The translations under genes were made by a program, and so were the position numbers. From positions 19,415,586-19,479,585 of the forward strand of contig NC_134837.1 in the NCBI RefSeq assembly GCF_004210375.1: DNA of 64,000 nucleotides. Reading direction: 5' to 3'. The notes below the pieces were generated by a model. The model worked only from the letters and a program-made list of their open reading frames with translations. It made no database searches and was not told the origin of the DNA. Of the stretch, positions 49,170 to 60,670 are shown piece after piece; the stretch's first letter is position 1, and the number at the start of each line of letters is the position of its first letter. The DNA is from Tachypleus tridentatus. Taxonomy: Eukaryota > Arthropoda > Merostomata > Xiphosura > Limulidae.

Positions 49170-49770
49170 TTTTCATTCAGAAGAGACTCGAGGGACTTGC
49201 TGGCTCTCCAAAGTCAGTAAAGAAGCTTCAATCTGGTGACATATTGGTGTAAACATTCACATCTCAACACAGTGAACTCCTCTTGCATTCAAAGGCAATT
49301 GAGGATATACCTATTAAAGTTACACCTCGTGCTACTTTGAATTCATCACGAGGAGTTATTGTTGAGAGGGATGTGAAGAACATCCCTGAGTCAGAGATTT
49401 TTGCTGGTTTCTCCACCCAAGGAGTTTCTGCAGTGAGGCGTATCTCCACTTGCAAAGATGGAATTATGATGCCGACCAATGTCCTCATTCTAACATTTAT
49501 ATCGCCTAGTCAACCTGCCACCATCAAGGCAGGTTATCTTAATTCTAAGGTATGGCCATACCTTCCAAACCCTCTCAGATGTTTCCAGTGTCAGCAGTTC
49601 AGTCACTCGTAGACATCTTGTTGTGGTTCCTTGACGTGTGCTCATTGCAGTGGCAAGGACCACAATACCTATGAGTTTGAAGCAGACCTACATTGCATCA
49701 GTTGCAATGGCTTTCACCCATCCTACTTTCATTCTTGCCCTAAATGGTTGGAAGAAAAAAGAGGTGCAGC
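49170..49770 (+). pseudogene. LINE ORF1 remnant (gag-like zinc-knuckle protein)
   Basis: The longest open piece is 49283-49612 (109 codons), reading ATLNSSRGVI, GVSAVRRIS, LILTFISPS and NPLRCFQCQQFSHS. It then breaks at a TAG and continues with CAHCSGKDHN and CISCNGFHPSYFHSCPKW, which complete a series of zinc knuckles. The 5' part (GLAGSPKSVKKLQSGDILV) is in another frame at about 49180-49255. In this family ORF1 binds element RNA. Non-functional here. Confidence 0.88.
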
Positions 49771-50150
49771 ATATGAAAACAATTCAAAACATTAATTACC
49801 CTGATGCTTGAAAGTTGTTCTCCATCACTTCATCTCGGACATATAATGCTGCACTTTGTTCCACCAATACAGTGGGAGTGCAGATGGATTTCTCTGTGCC
49901 TCCAAAAGAATCATTCTCAAACCAAATGAAAAGTCTTTTTGACCTCCATGGTTAACAAGTTAATGAATCAACATGAACATCCATCTTTGTCCCTAACATA
50001 CATTGCAGAAGATGTACCCAAGGAAATGCTCATAACCGGAACCAAAGAAATTGGATTTTGGGGTTTGCTACCATCTTGTATGTCTTTCCTTACAGGAAAC
50101 AGTTCTGAAACCTGCCAAAACAGTCACCTTTTGGTAGTTTACTTTTTACA

Positions 50151-50595
50151 GAAATGACAGGTTGTGTGATGGATGAGTGCATGGAGGGGTGGCACCTTTG
50201 GTTAATCAACATGTGTCCAACCTGTCTTTGCCACTCAACACACCCTTGAGGCCGTAGCCATCCGTGTTTTCTTGGGTTGTACCATCACTGTTTGTTCTCT
50301 ACCTGTTGCCTGGAAAGACCTATGATCAATCAGACCTTGATGCTATCATTGAACAGTTGCTGTCTCCATTTTTAATCCTGACAGAAATGACAGGTTATGT
50401 GATGGATGAGTGCATGGAGGGGTGGCACTTTTGGTTAATCAACATGTGTCCAACCTGTCTTTGCCACTCAACACACCCTTGAGGCCGTAGCCATCCATGT
50501 TTCCTTGGGTCGTACCATCACTGTTTGTTCTCTACCTGTTGCCTGGAAGGACCTATGATCATTGAACAGTTGCTGTCTCCATTTTTAATCCTGGG
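50151..50595 (+). repeat. Tandem duplication of about 233 bp inside the LINE
   Basis: Sequence starting gaaatgacaggtt at 50151 recurs from 50384 with an offset of 233 bp and high identity. The second copy lacks about 20 bp before attgaacagttgctg. The duplication covers the 5' part of the endonuclease ORF and shows that the copy rearranged after insertion or descended from a rearranged master. Confidence 0.9.
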
Positions 50596-50983
50596 GGACT
50601 TTAATGGACATCATCCCCTCTGTGGAAGTGCTGATATTGATGGGAGAGGTTGCTCCATAGAGCATATGCTCTCTGATCACAACCTTTTCAATATTGGTTC
50701 TTCTACTTATTTTCATACACCTAGTTGGTCCTTTACTGCTACTGATCTCTCAGTTTGTTTCCCTTCACTGTTCTCCCACTTTTCATGGAAGGTTTACAAT
50801 AACCCACGAGGCAGTGATCATTTTCCTATAATTTTGAGAGAGACTGGCTGTGGTCGATACCACTCGACCTGTGTGCCGTGGTGGAAGCTGGATCAAGCAA
50901 ACTGTCCCACTTTCACTGCTTTTGCAGAACTTGATCCTGCCATTGTCTATAAGTTATCAATAGATGACTGTGTGGCAGCATAA
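50580..50983 (+). pseudogene. LINE APE-type endonuclease remnant
   Basis: Reads ILGDFNGHHPLCGSADIDGR, then LSDHNLFNIG, TATDLSVCFPSL and PRGSDHFPIIL. These match the conserved GDFN, T-D-L and SDH motifs of the AP-endonuclease domain that nicks target DNA for target-primed reverse transcription. Upstream sequence of the domain is scrambled by a duplication (50151-50595). Confidence 0.87.
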
Positions 50984-51599
50984 ACTGACTGTATTATACA
51001 GGTAGCTGCTCAATGTATTCGTAAAACCTTGACATGTTTTCCGTGACATCCTCATTCCTGGTGGAATCCTGCTTGCCACATGGCATGGAAGGCTCAAAAA
51101 TGGGCCTTAGATACTTTTTGTAGGTATCCCACACTCTCGCACAGCATCGCTTTCTAGCAGGCCCGTGTACATGATCGGTGGGTAAGACGTCAAAGACAGA
51201 AGGACTCTTGAATTAAGTTCCCAACTAACATATCTTCTACCACCAATTCCAAAGTCATATGGGAAAAGATTCGAAAGGTCAGTGGGTAATATAATTCTGT
51301 CCCTTTCTTGATCTTGCTCTGTGATGCCCAGGAAGTAGCTGATACTCTAGATGAAAACTTTTGCCAGGTATCTAGCACTTCTGCTTCATCCTTCACCTTC
51401 TTAGCCATCAAGACTTGGACAGAGTGATCACCTCTTTCCTTTCGAGCTGATTGTCTCTGAGACTATAATTGTCCCTTTACATTGATGGAACTCAAACTGG
51501 CCCTTCATTGGTCTGGCAGTACATCAGTCAGACCTGATGATGTACACTATGAAATGCTGTGCCATCTACCTCCTGCTTCTCTTGTTATTCTTCTGATTG

Positions 51600-53010
51600 T
51601 TTTTAACTGGATCTGACAGTAGAATATTTTTCCTGATGCCTGGCACCAGGATATTGTCCTACCTTTCTCTAAGCCTGGGAAGGATCCCAAGATTCCTTCA
51701 AACTACCATCCAAATGCTTTGATGTGCTGTCTCTGTAAGACCATAGAGAGGATGGTTAATGCTCATCTTGTTTGGTTCCTCAAATCAAACATTCTCCTCT
51801 CACCCACTTAGTTTGGGTTTTGACAACAGAGCTTTACCATGGACCACGTGGTAAGACTTGAAACGTCAATCAAAGAAGTCTTTCTCAAACAACAACATAT
51901 TGTATCAATGCTATTTGTCACTGAGAATGCTTATGATACAACATGAAGGTACGGCATTTTGCGAAACCACCATATATATGGGTTACGTGGCTATTTGTAT
52001 ATATTTATTAAAAATGTTTTGATGGACAGGTGATTCCAAGTTTATGTGGGTTCGATAATTTCCCGTTATTTTCTACAGGAATTTGGAGTCCCTCAGGGCT
52101 GTGTTTTGAGTGTCACATTTTTCAGTATAAAGATTAATCCCATCATTGAAAAATTCCCTCTTACTGTTGCAAATGGGCTCTGTGTTAACGACTTTCACAT
52201 CTCATGTCAGTCATCAAACATGAAGTATATTGAGCAGCAGCTACAGACTACCATCAATCATTTACTGAAGTGGACCATAGCAAACGATTTTAACTTCAAT
52301 CTCACTCTAAAACTGTTTGCATGCACTTTTGCCACAAACAGGGAATTCACCCTGATCCTGAACTTCATATTGGTGAAGTTGTGCTATCTGTGGTCCCTGT
52401 GGGGCTTATCTTTGACAATAAGCTGACCTTTATACCACACATCATGCAACTATGGGTCAAATATACAAGAGCACTGAACATCCTCTGTATCTTATCTTCC
52501 ACCACATGGGGAGAAGATCGATGTCCAATGCTAAAGATATATTGTGCTTTTATTTGATTGAACTATACTATGGGTCACTGGTCTATGGCTTGACCAGGAC
52601 CTCGGCCGTAAAGATGCTGGACTCCATTCATCATCAGGTACTTCGGCTTTGCACTGGCGCTTTCTGCACTTCCCCATTTCAGAGCTCATACACAGAATCT
52701 CATAAACCTTCTTTACACCTCTGCTGTTTGCAACTGTCTTTACTATATGCTTCAAAACTTCGTTCCTTACCAAAGCATCCCACCTGAGGTTGTGTTTTCC
52801 TTCCTCAGTGGGTCATGCTTTTTCAGAACAGATGATCTGCTATTGCTTCTTTTGGCTTTTGTATACAGGTGAAGTTGGATGAATTGGGTCTGTCCTTGGA
52901 TAACATTGCTGTATCCACTGGTCAGCCCATCCCATCATGGCTTATTGCAGTCTCCAAATGTGACCTATCTTTAAGTCATCTGAAAAAAGCAGACACTCCC
53001 GATTGGAAAT
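51600..53010 (+). pseudogene. LINE reverse transcriptase and thumb remnant
   Basis: Fragments in several frames: FPDAWHQDIVLPFSKPGKDP, NALMCCLCKTIERMVNAHLV, EFGVPQGCVLSVTFFSIKIN (RT block with PQG), NDFHISCQSS at the active-site position where an ADD-type box is expected, and YGSLVYGLTRTSAVKMLDSI with KLRSLPKHPT in the thumb. At least five stops or frameshifts. Ends with LKKADTPDWK and LFAEHLSNHPSIP before reaching RNase H. Confidence 0.88.
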
Positions 53011-53045
53011 AGTGTATGTTATTTGCTGAACATCTTTCGAACCAT

Positions 53046-56000
53046 CCTTCCATTCCATAATAATATGAATAAATAACTAGATTTTATTTTGTTTAACGTT
53101 ATGAAATCACTTATTTTGCTTATTATCATTAATATCATTGTTTTGCATGCCTACAGCAAAATCAGATGGGTATTTTGCACAACTAGACTTAGATATACTG
53201 TATAAAATACTGCAAATGTCCCTGACATATTTAAAAGCCAAATATTTTTCACTGAGAGTTGGTTTACATGGTTATCAAGACATAATAGATGTGGTGTTGT
53301 TACCTTTGTATTCAGCACATGTTAAATGCACATTTACAAGAGACCAACTGTCTTAATAGATAATTACTCTAAAAGAGATGAAGGTTTTTTAAAAGTGGAG
53401 TTTTAGACATATTTGTTTTATTTCAAAAGGCTGCTTTTCTACTGGTAAAATGTTGTACAAGTTTTGTAGGTGGTTGTATCTTACTCTAGGCATATATTTG
53501 TCTACTAATGTGTGTCAACAAAGCAACATACAAATTGGTTGGTTGGTTTGGTGTTTTATAGCACAAAGCAACTAGGATATCTGTGCCAAACATCCAGTAA
53601 AAAGTTAAAATTAAAGTAAAATTAGTAAAATCCATAAAAAAAATTAAGGTAAAACAAAGCAAACTTTAATTTTTGAAGTTAAAACATAAACAGCATTAAA
53701 CCAATCTTTACATCTACTCTTCAGAGGTAAGAGAAAAATTATGGTTATACAAGTTGTAAAGGACTTTCTGTAGCATAATTGTAATTATCATAACTTTCCA
53801 GGATGACTAATGAGTAAGTGACATGTATTGCTCTTCTAGATAGAGACCCTTCTTTATTATGTTACCTACTGTTACCTGGGTTATATGGCCCACAATTATA
53901 CTTTTCCCAAAACTGTTCCTGCCCAAGAATGATCCATTTTCAGTGGCTTCAATCTGCCGATGAAACACCAAACAATATAAAAATGTAGTTCTTATACATT
54001 CCATTCCATTATATTAGCTGTAGTTATCATGTGATATTCTGGCATTCATAATTTAAGGTATTCAACCCTCTGAATATCTTGTGAAAAGAGTGTTCACAAA
54101 TATGAGGACATATTATGGAGATTTTTTAAAGGAAATTACTAATAGTATGAAATAATGCTACACTTGTTACTGGTATTGGATTATATTGTAAAAAAAAATT
54201 GTTAGCACCGCATAAGTTGATTTCATTAGTTTTATTTATGTGAAAGTGGTCTTAGAAGAGCATAGTGAAAGTTTGGTGTTCATAAGGAGAAAAAGGGAGA
54301 AGGTACACCTGAAGAGATTACGTGATCTCCTGTTTAAATTCTGGTTTTTTATGTAATGTTGTGTGGGTGTGAAAGCTAGAATTTTCATACTGCATAAAGA
54401 TTAGGGAGAGAGTATTTGGAAGTGATTACAATACAGTAATAACATGCAAATGTTTACTGATGGAATGAATGAAAACTTCTGTATTTGTTCAAATCTGTTA
54501 GGAAATAATGCAGCCTATCTCTGTTATGAAATTTTCTATGTGGAACGTATAGTAGATGAAAAGTCCTTGTCCTGACACAGGGCATATTGCAACCAGTTAC
54601 ATGTTTTTCTTCATTAATAATTTTTAATATCATATTTTTTGTCACACTGGAGAAATTTCTTGGTATTTGAATAAAAAGTTTTGATTTTGCAAATAACATT
54701 TATGTTTGTAATGCTGAGGTTTCATTAGAATGCTTATTGAAAACCAATTGCTCGTTGTATAGTTTTATATTTCATCATATTAAAATGCTGTGTGCTTTTA
54801 AAAATGTGTAGTGACATTGCTTAACATAATATGATTTCTTAGCTGCAGTACATTTTTTTTAGTACAAGCTGTACTTGTACAATTCCACAATCTAATTAAC
54901 CTCTATAATTGCTAGTGTGTGACGCATCATGTTATGCTTGATTTGTTGAAATTTAAGAAGTCATGAAAGCCAAAATGTATTTATTCAGGTATAATAGTTT
55001 GATTACTTGAGGGAGTGGAATTACCTAGCCTAGAGCCAATTACACAAAATTTATATGAAAGTAAAAATACCAATTCTATTTGAAACTTGATTTTTTTCTG
55101 AATAAAGTTATTTTCTGTTATATCACCAACATTTTAAATAAAAAACAAACAGAGACTATAAATTAAGAAATCAACAAATATTTTTTCCAGTTCTGTTGTC
55201 TATACATTTCATTTTATATGTTCATCACATTAGACTAAGAAAAATATCAAGTTATACTTTTGTTGCTAAGCGACATGACATAAAAGACATTATTGGAATA
55301 TAGTATTACCAAAACACACTGGTCTTTTTGTTAATCTAACTGATATTTACCAATAATTATTCTATGAATACATCACTAATTCATTTGATGAATGATCTTA
55401 GTTCTCATTGGTTAACAAGGAATTTATCAAAGCTTGACTGCCTCGACTGCACTTTTCTGCCTCTTTGTCAGTCAAGCTTGATCTCACAAAATGTATTTAT
55501 TTCAGTTAGCTATAAAATTTGAGGTTAAGATATACTATGGGGTGGGGATAGTTGAACCATTATTTTTTAATGGACTATACTCTAGTGATCTTATACAATG
55601 TATATTACACATTGTGGTGAATAGTCATTTATATGCACTAGTCTTTCAAGTAAATCCCATGCAGCCAGTTCTAAGAGACCATAAAATTTAATTTAACATT
55701 AGGGAGGCCCAAGTATTTTTTAATACACATCTTTGGATATATGGAGATTCTCTATGAAAATTTCCAAAACTTGAATTTAGACTATTGATTTTTAAGATTT
55801 TTTCAGTTAAACCTGAGAGCCCCACACACACAGATCAGTAGTTTCTTCAACTTTTTAAAATTCAAAAACTTTTTCTCTGTGTGTTTATAAAATATTCCAT
55901 TTATTTTAACTTAGATTCCACTCTAAAATACATGTTTCAAATTCAACCATCGTAAGTTGAAATTACACAGATAGTCCTCGTGTAGCTTTGCGCAAAATAA

Positions 56001-56199
56001 AAAAAAAAAGTTGAAATTATTCCTCTTTTGCTTACTATATACAGTTTGGCTGATTAGGCTTAGTACATTCTTGAATTAAGATCTTACTTGTTTTTCAAAG
56101 CCACCAGTTTGAGTTTTAAGCTTTTATGTGAATAATAAGTAAGTGAAGGAACGTAATATTTTCATGATAAGAACTTATTGTAATTTTAATCATTTTTAG
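53046..56199. other. Septin intron 2, after the LINE
   Basis: CpG-poor intron. 53536-53640 (ggttggtttggtgttttata, gcacaaagcaactaggatat, ctgtgccaaacatccagt) looks like part of another dispersed repeat family. 55966-56010 is a SINE A tail fragment. ORFs up to 81 codons have no motif. Confidence 0.6.
55966..56010 (+). repeat. SINE family A tail fragment
   Basis: acagatagtcctcgtgtagc, tttgcgcaaaataaaaaaaa: the last about 45 bp of the family, ending in an A run. Confidence 0.75.
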
Positions 56200-56323
56200 A
56201 AAAGTTAGACAGAACAGTTGATGTAGAAAAAAAGACAATGGAGATTGAAGAAAAAGGAGTCAAACTGAAACTTACAATTGTGGATACACCTGGGTTTGGA
56301 GATGCTGTCAACTGTGAGGAAAA
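56200..56323 (+). CDS. Septin exon: switch I and G3 motif
   Basis: Residues 58-98. [18 protein letters not shown] is the switch I region; Thr63 in the RTV stretch is at the position of the catalytic threonine known in SEPT2- and SEPT7-group septins, so this subunit is probably GTPase-competent (inference). [14 protein letters not shown] is the G3/switch II motif with the metal-contacting Asp and the DTPG signature. Acceptor tttttag, donor AA/gtagga. The preceding 9.3-kb intron carries the Jockey-type LINE at 48540-53045. Confidence 0.95.
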
Positions 56324-56951
56324 GTAGGATATCTTCATTATTACATACACAAATATATGGCACAAATTATTAGAAAGTTACACATACACAACCAAAACTG
56401 GGTGTAAAACAGTTTTGTGTGTGTTAAGGTTTTAAACATGAATTTACTTTTTTTTGCAAAATTCAGAATTCTTATGAAGAATGCATGACTACTTTAAAAC
56501 TGAAATTAGGAGTAATACATACTTAATATAATATTACTGTGAGACTTGAATAATTCAGTTCACATCTTTCTCTGCTGACTCAATACAGGTTTCCAATAAG
56601 TGTGTAAGTTGAGAAAATATATTTTTTATATTTTTAGAGATAATTTTGCATTATTTGTATGAATGCTTGAAAGCCTAATGTCTAGTTTGTTTTGTGTTTT
56701 TGAAAATGAATGAGTAACACAAAAGTGTTTGTGACTGAAACTGTATCCAAGTGTTTAAAAAATGAACGTTTTCATCTGGATTATGATTAACAGCTATATG
56801 TTTTATTAGAATTAGAAATTATTTATATTTTTCATGGACTTGCATTATTATATAAGTGTTTTTATGATTTTTTTAACAGAAAAATATTTTGAACAATTAT
56901 ATTTGAAACTGTTGTTTTATATCTATTTGTTCTTCTATGTTCATAATACAG

Positions 56952-57086
56952 TTGGATGGTGATAGAAAATTATATTACTGATCAGTTTAACCAGTTCTTC
57001 AAAGATGAGAGTGGACTTAACAGGAAAAACATAGTGGATAATAGGGTTCATTGCTGTCTCTATTTCATTCCTCCTTGGGGACATGG
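56952..57086 (+). CDS. Septin exon: central G domain ([16 protein letters not shown])
   Basis: Residues 99-144. Contains the septin-specific DESGLNRKN and [10 protein letters not shown] stretches, the latter the core beta strand, followed by PPWGHG. Most SEPT2-group septins have an SPFGHG-like sequence there; as I recall, Drosophila Sep4 has a PPWGH form, supporting that assignment. Acceptor aatacag, donor GG/gtaagt, beginning and ending inside codons (asparagine, glycine) that match the neighbouring exons. Confidence 0.95.
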
Positions 57087-58339
57087 GTAAGTGCAACAGT
57101 AAAACTGTGGAAAAAAACTTGGAGTGAAGTTATTACTTACTGTTTTTGTTTTATTTCTCTGTGAAGACATAATCATGATGAACTAGACTGTAGAGGAACC
57201 AGTCAGATTTTCAGAGGGCCCTCCCATATAATTCTAGCAGTTATGGTGTACCACTTAATAATATTTCAACATGTGTTCATAAATTAAAACTGGTACCCCT
57301 TATCATTCTCAAATGGCTAAGTTGATGTAGAAAATCTTTATAAACACTGGATACATTTAGACTTCATACAATAAAACAGTAAGTGACGTTGGAAGGAGGA
57401 AAGTGGATGCTAAAGTTGAAATATTCTAAACTGAGAACATTAAAGGAGTCTGCAAAGGCTGCTAGAAATATCTAATCAGTATATTCTATTCAAAGTGCCA
57501 GTTGAATAAAAATGAACAATTCTTGGAAAGTGTATCTGTGAAAAATAATCTCTAATCTTTAATTTTGCTTATATAAATATCAATTTGATCACATCATCAT
57601 ATTGTCATAATAGTAGTTGAGTTGTGTTGATATTCATATTTATTATAGGCCTACCTGAAAAACGATCATTCTTTTCGCACAAAAATAATAAAATTGTCAG
57701 CTGGAATTGATACAAGAACCAGTATTGTGGGAAACTTGTAAGCCTACGAGTTCTACAGTGTATTATGTTAAGATTAATGGGTTTGTTTTGCCTAACAATT
57801 TAATTGGTGAATATCATTGGTAAAAAAGATTTGCCAAATATCACCAGCAGTAATATGATTGATCAGCTATCACTAGTTTTGTATTTCAGGTGCAAGATTA
57901 TTAGATTCTCAGTATGTTAGATACAAATAATCATTTTGTATGCAACCTATCCAGCAGAATGCTTAACAGGCTCTCAAATAAAAAGCCATATGTGTATTAT
58001 AGGGTATGCAGTTAATTAGTCATAATATTTGAAATTTTGAAACCATCTTGCAAGGAAATAAAAAAACTACAAAACATAGTTTTGCATCTACATAATTTAT
58101 TTTTTATTTTCTTAGTATCAATATTTCATAATATTTGTATATTATGGACAATAATATATATTTTCAACAATAAAAATAATATATTGGGGGTTGCAAAAGA
58201 ACTTTATAAACATACCAAAAAATAATATTAAATATTAAAATAAACCTCCAATTTTGAGGAGGGCAGTCTCAGTTACTTAAGTAATGCACTGGCCATCACA
58301 TAACATTCACATATTGTTGTCTCAACTGTTATTATTTAT

Positions 58340-58611
58340 ACACCTGACATGGCCATGTGGATAGGGTGCTCATCTTGTACCCTAAGGGTTTCAGGTTTGA
58401 ATCCCAGTCACACCAAACCTGTTTGTCCTTTCAGCCATGTTTGCATTATAATGTGAGGGTCAATCCCACTATTCATTGGTAAAGTAGTAGCTCAAGAGTT
58501 GGTGGTGGATGGTGATGACTAGCTCTCCCTCTAGTCTTACAATGCTAATTAGGGACAGCTAGTGCAGATAGCCCTCTTGTAGTTTTGTATGAAGTTAAGA
58601 AACAAACAAAG
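58340..58611 (+). repeat. SINE family A copy, old, CpG-decayed
   Basis: Full length but diverged: acacctgacatggccatgtg for the head and ggacagctagtgcagatagc near the end. At most sites where the consensus has CG this copy has TG or CA (attcattgg for attcgttgg, cagctagtgc for cggctagcgc). Tail aagaaacaaacaaa. Confidence 0.88.
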
Positions 58612-58676
58612 AATTATTATTTACTTTGATTTTCTTTAATAATATAAATCACTCATTAAAGTTTTATAACAAGTTA

Positions 58677-60180
58677 CAGCACTGTGCAAAAGTATTAGGA
58701 CACAGTCATAATATTCGTATTTAGTGCAACAGAAACTTGGCAGAAGTGCTTGACTTTGACAAATACTTAATATTTTGTGTGACTCTCTTTTGTTTTAATA
58801 ACTGCAGACAATGTTTCAGGCATTGATGCAACATTTTTAGTCAGTGTTATTTGGGATTTTACTTGAAATGCCTCTAATTCACCCCCATAAAATTTCTTTG
58901 GAAGTAACTTTTGATTTGTCAAGTTTTTAATCTATCAAATTCCAGATCTGCTCATTTGGCTTTAGATGGGGTGCTGTGGGTACCATAGCACCATTTTGAA
59001 TAACTCCAACAGCTTCTTTCTTAACTAAGTAATTTCTGTACAGGTTGGATGAGAGTTTGGGGTCATTATCTTCTTGGTAGTAGAGTCCTTTACCCAAAAC
59101 ATACAAACCATTGGATATACTATGACAGATCAGTATCTGATGGCACTTGCTCTGGTCTGTTATTTCATTTATTTTGCAAATATCTTCTATCATCTCAGCA
59201 GAAAAATACTTACAAACCATCACACTGCCTCCTCAATGCTTCATGATAGGTGCAATGCATTGAGGTAAATAGCTTTCACCTTTCTTTCACTGGACATACA
59301 ACTTTTGCTTTGAACCAGATATTTCAAACTTGAACTCATCTGTCCATAATACCCATTTACAATCATCAACAGTACAGTTTTTTTTTTTGTAATTTTTCAA
59401 CAAATTTCAGTCTCTTGGCAATATTTGAAGATTAAACAAAAAGTTTTTAACTAAATATTCTATTCTCATTGAGTTTTCTTGATACTGTAGATGTGGACAC
59501 TTTTCTGTCATGTGGTACATGGTTGTTTATCTCATGCTTGAGATCAGTGGTAGTTTTCTTCTGTCCCAAAGGCTCCATAAACAATGATATTTAACATGAG
59601 TATTATTGAGTTTAGGAGTTCTGTGTCTTCCTTTCCTGTTTTTAAATTTACATTTCTTGGTCTTACTATCTAGAGTGTACTTGACACTGTTTGCAGAGCG
59701 TTTCATGTCAGAAGAACAAAGACTTGTATAAAAGCTTCACATGGTTCTGGTTGGACTTTTCAAAATATTCCTTTTCATTTGTAACATGACAACAAAACTT
59801 TATATATAATGTTAAACACTGTTTTTATCAAGGTTTATTTATGGAGCACTATTAAATTGATTTATTCTAACATGTACCAATACCTTATGCTAGCTCCTTG
59901 CTAGTTTCTTTCTGTATATAGTTAAGACACTGCATATGATATTGTGAAAGTTATTTTAAACCTTAAAATTGATCATTATGTTCATTCATTGGTATAAGTG
60001 TTATGGGAATTCTAAAGAATGATAAGTATTCTCTCCCTCATTGATTCATTTGTCAAGAGGTGTCAGTGAAGCATTACAGTAGTGTTGAAATTTACATTCA
60101 TGTAGCGGGGAAGAATTAACCACATAAAATGGAAAGAATGACAAAATACTCTCTTGTCCTAATACTTTTGTACAGTACTG
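58677..60180 (-). mobile_element. Tc1-like DNA transposon, degenerate
   Basis: The ends are inverted repeats: left CAGCACTGTGCAAAAGTATT, and the right end read inverted starts CAGTACTGTACAAAAGTATT; both continue AGGACA. The left end is preceded by TA, the usual Tc1 target. The transposase is on the minus strand and broken. The piece at 58927-59223 reads YYQEDNDPKLSSNLYRNYL and PTAPHLKPNEQIWNLID, the catalytic DNDPKH and the SPDLNPIE-type box with altered residues. The length of 1504 bp is near that of a complete Tc1-like element. It lies in the septin intron between the fourth and fifth certain exons. Confidence 0.92.
58927..59223 (-). pseudogene. Tc1-like transposase remnant (C-terminal catalytic part)
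   Basis: Ninety-eight codons without a stop, containing the second catalytic Asp in QEDNDPKL and the third-acid region LKPNEQIWNLID. The family norm is H in DNDPKH and SPDLNPIE, so key positions are mutated. N-terminal paired-type DNA-binding sequence is only in broken frames up to about 60000. Confidence 0.85.
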
Positions 60181-60264
60181 TGTATATGCCAAGGGTACAC
60201 TTTGGCTCCAACCTCTGAATGGGAGTACGTGGCAATAATAGGTTAGGAGTCACTACATAGGTTA

Positions 60265-60388
60265 CGGCCCCCAGTGGTGCAGTGGTATGTCTTTATACTT
60301 ACAGTGCTAAAAAAGTTGGTTTCAATACCTGTTGTGGGCAGAAGACAGATAGTCCATTGTGTAACTTTGTGTTTAGTTCAAAACAACA
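60265..60388 (+). repeat. SINE family B copy with perfect 10-bp target duplication, CpG-decayed
   Basis: Flanked by acataggtta at 60255-60264 and 60389-60398. Head cagtggtgcagtggtatgtc, B box ggtttcaatacctg, then gcagaagacagatagtccat and gtttagttcaaaacaaca. CG sites of the family appear as TG or CA. Confidence 0.91.
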
Positions 60389-60476
60389 ACATAGGTTATG
60401 AATAATTTGTTTATGTTTAAGAGAGATGTTAATAATGCCTTATGAAGTAAATATTCAGTATTCTAAGAACTTAGAG

Positions 60477-60662
60477 CAGGGGTCAGCAACTTCTTTCAAT
60501 GCAGGGGCTAGAGGCCATGTCTGCGAGTGGATGAAGGGCCACATTAAGTTACAAACTTGAATTCTTTCTTAGGACCACCACAGGCCAGGTGGATGTGATA
60601 TTTCATTTGGGGACAGAGGGCCGGATGATTTCGGCTGGCAGGCCATAGGTTGCCGACCCTTG
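60477..60662. mobile_element. Short non-autonomous hAT-type element (186 bp)
   Basis: Begins CAGGGGTCAGCAACTTC and ends GGTTGCCGACCCTTG, which inverted reads CAAGGGTCGGCAACC: terminal inverted repeats of about 16 bp. It is flanked by ACTTAGAG (60469-60476) and ACCTAGAG (60663-60670), an 8-bp target duplication with one mismatch, the size typical of hAT transposons. Internal GGCCAC and GGCCGG blocks are typical of this widespread type. No coding capacity. Confidence 0.9.
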
Positions 60663-60670
60663 ACCTAGAG

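Larger units (their letters stand above)
48540..53045 (+). mobile_element. Degenerate Jockey-type non-LTR retrotransposon (LINE), 3' truncated
   Basis: In order: a 5' untranslated region (48540-48985), which recurs at the right edge of the window; ORF1, a nucleic-acid-binding protein with a GSPKSVKKL region, a GYLNSKVWPYLPNPLRCFQC region and Cys-rich zinc knuckles (about 49170-49770); an APE-type endonuclease with LGDFNGHHPL and a DHFPI end (about 50590-50870); a reverse transcriptase with FGVPQGCVLS (about 51620-52560); and a thumb/linker with YGSLVYG and HHQVLRLCTGAF up to about 53010. The element stops where Jockey relatives usually begin an RNase H domain. Many frameshifts and stops interrupt every ORF, and the catalytic F/YADD-type box is not intact (GLCVNDFHI). 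It sits in septin intron 2 in the gene's orientation. Confidence 0.92.

Noticed and set aside
59049..59268. Two + strand ORFs of 64-65 codons
   Set aside because: Antisense shadows of the Tc1-like transposase remnant.
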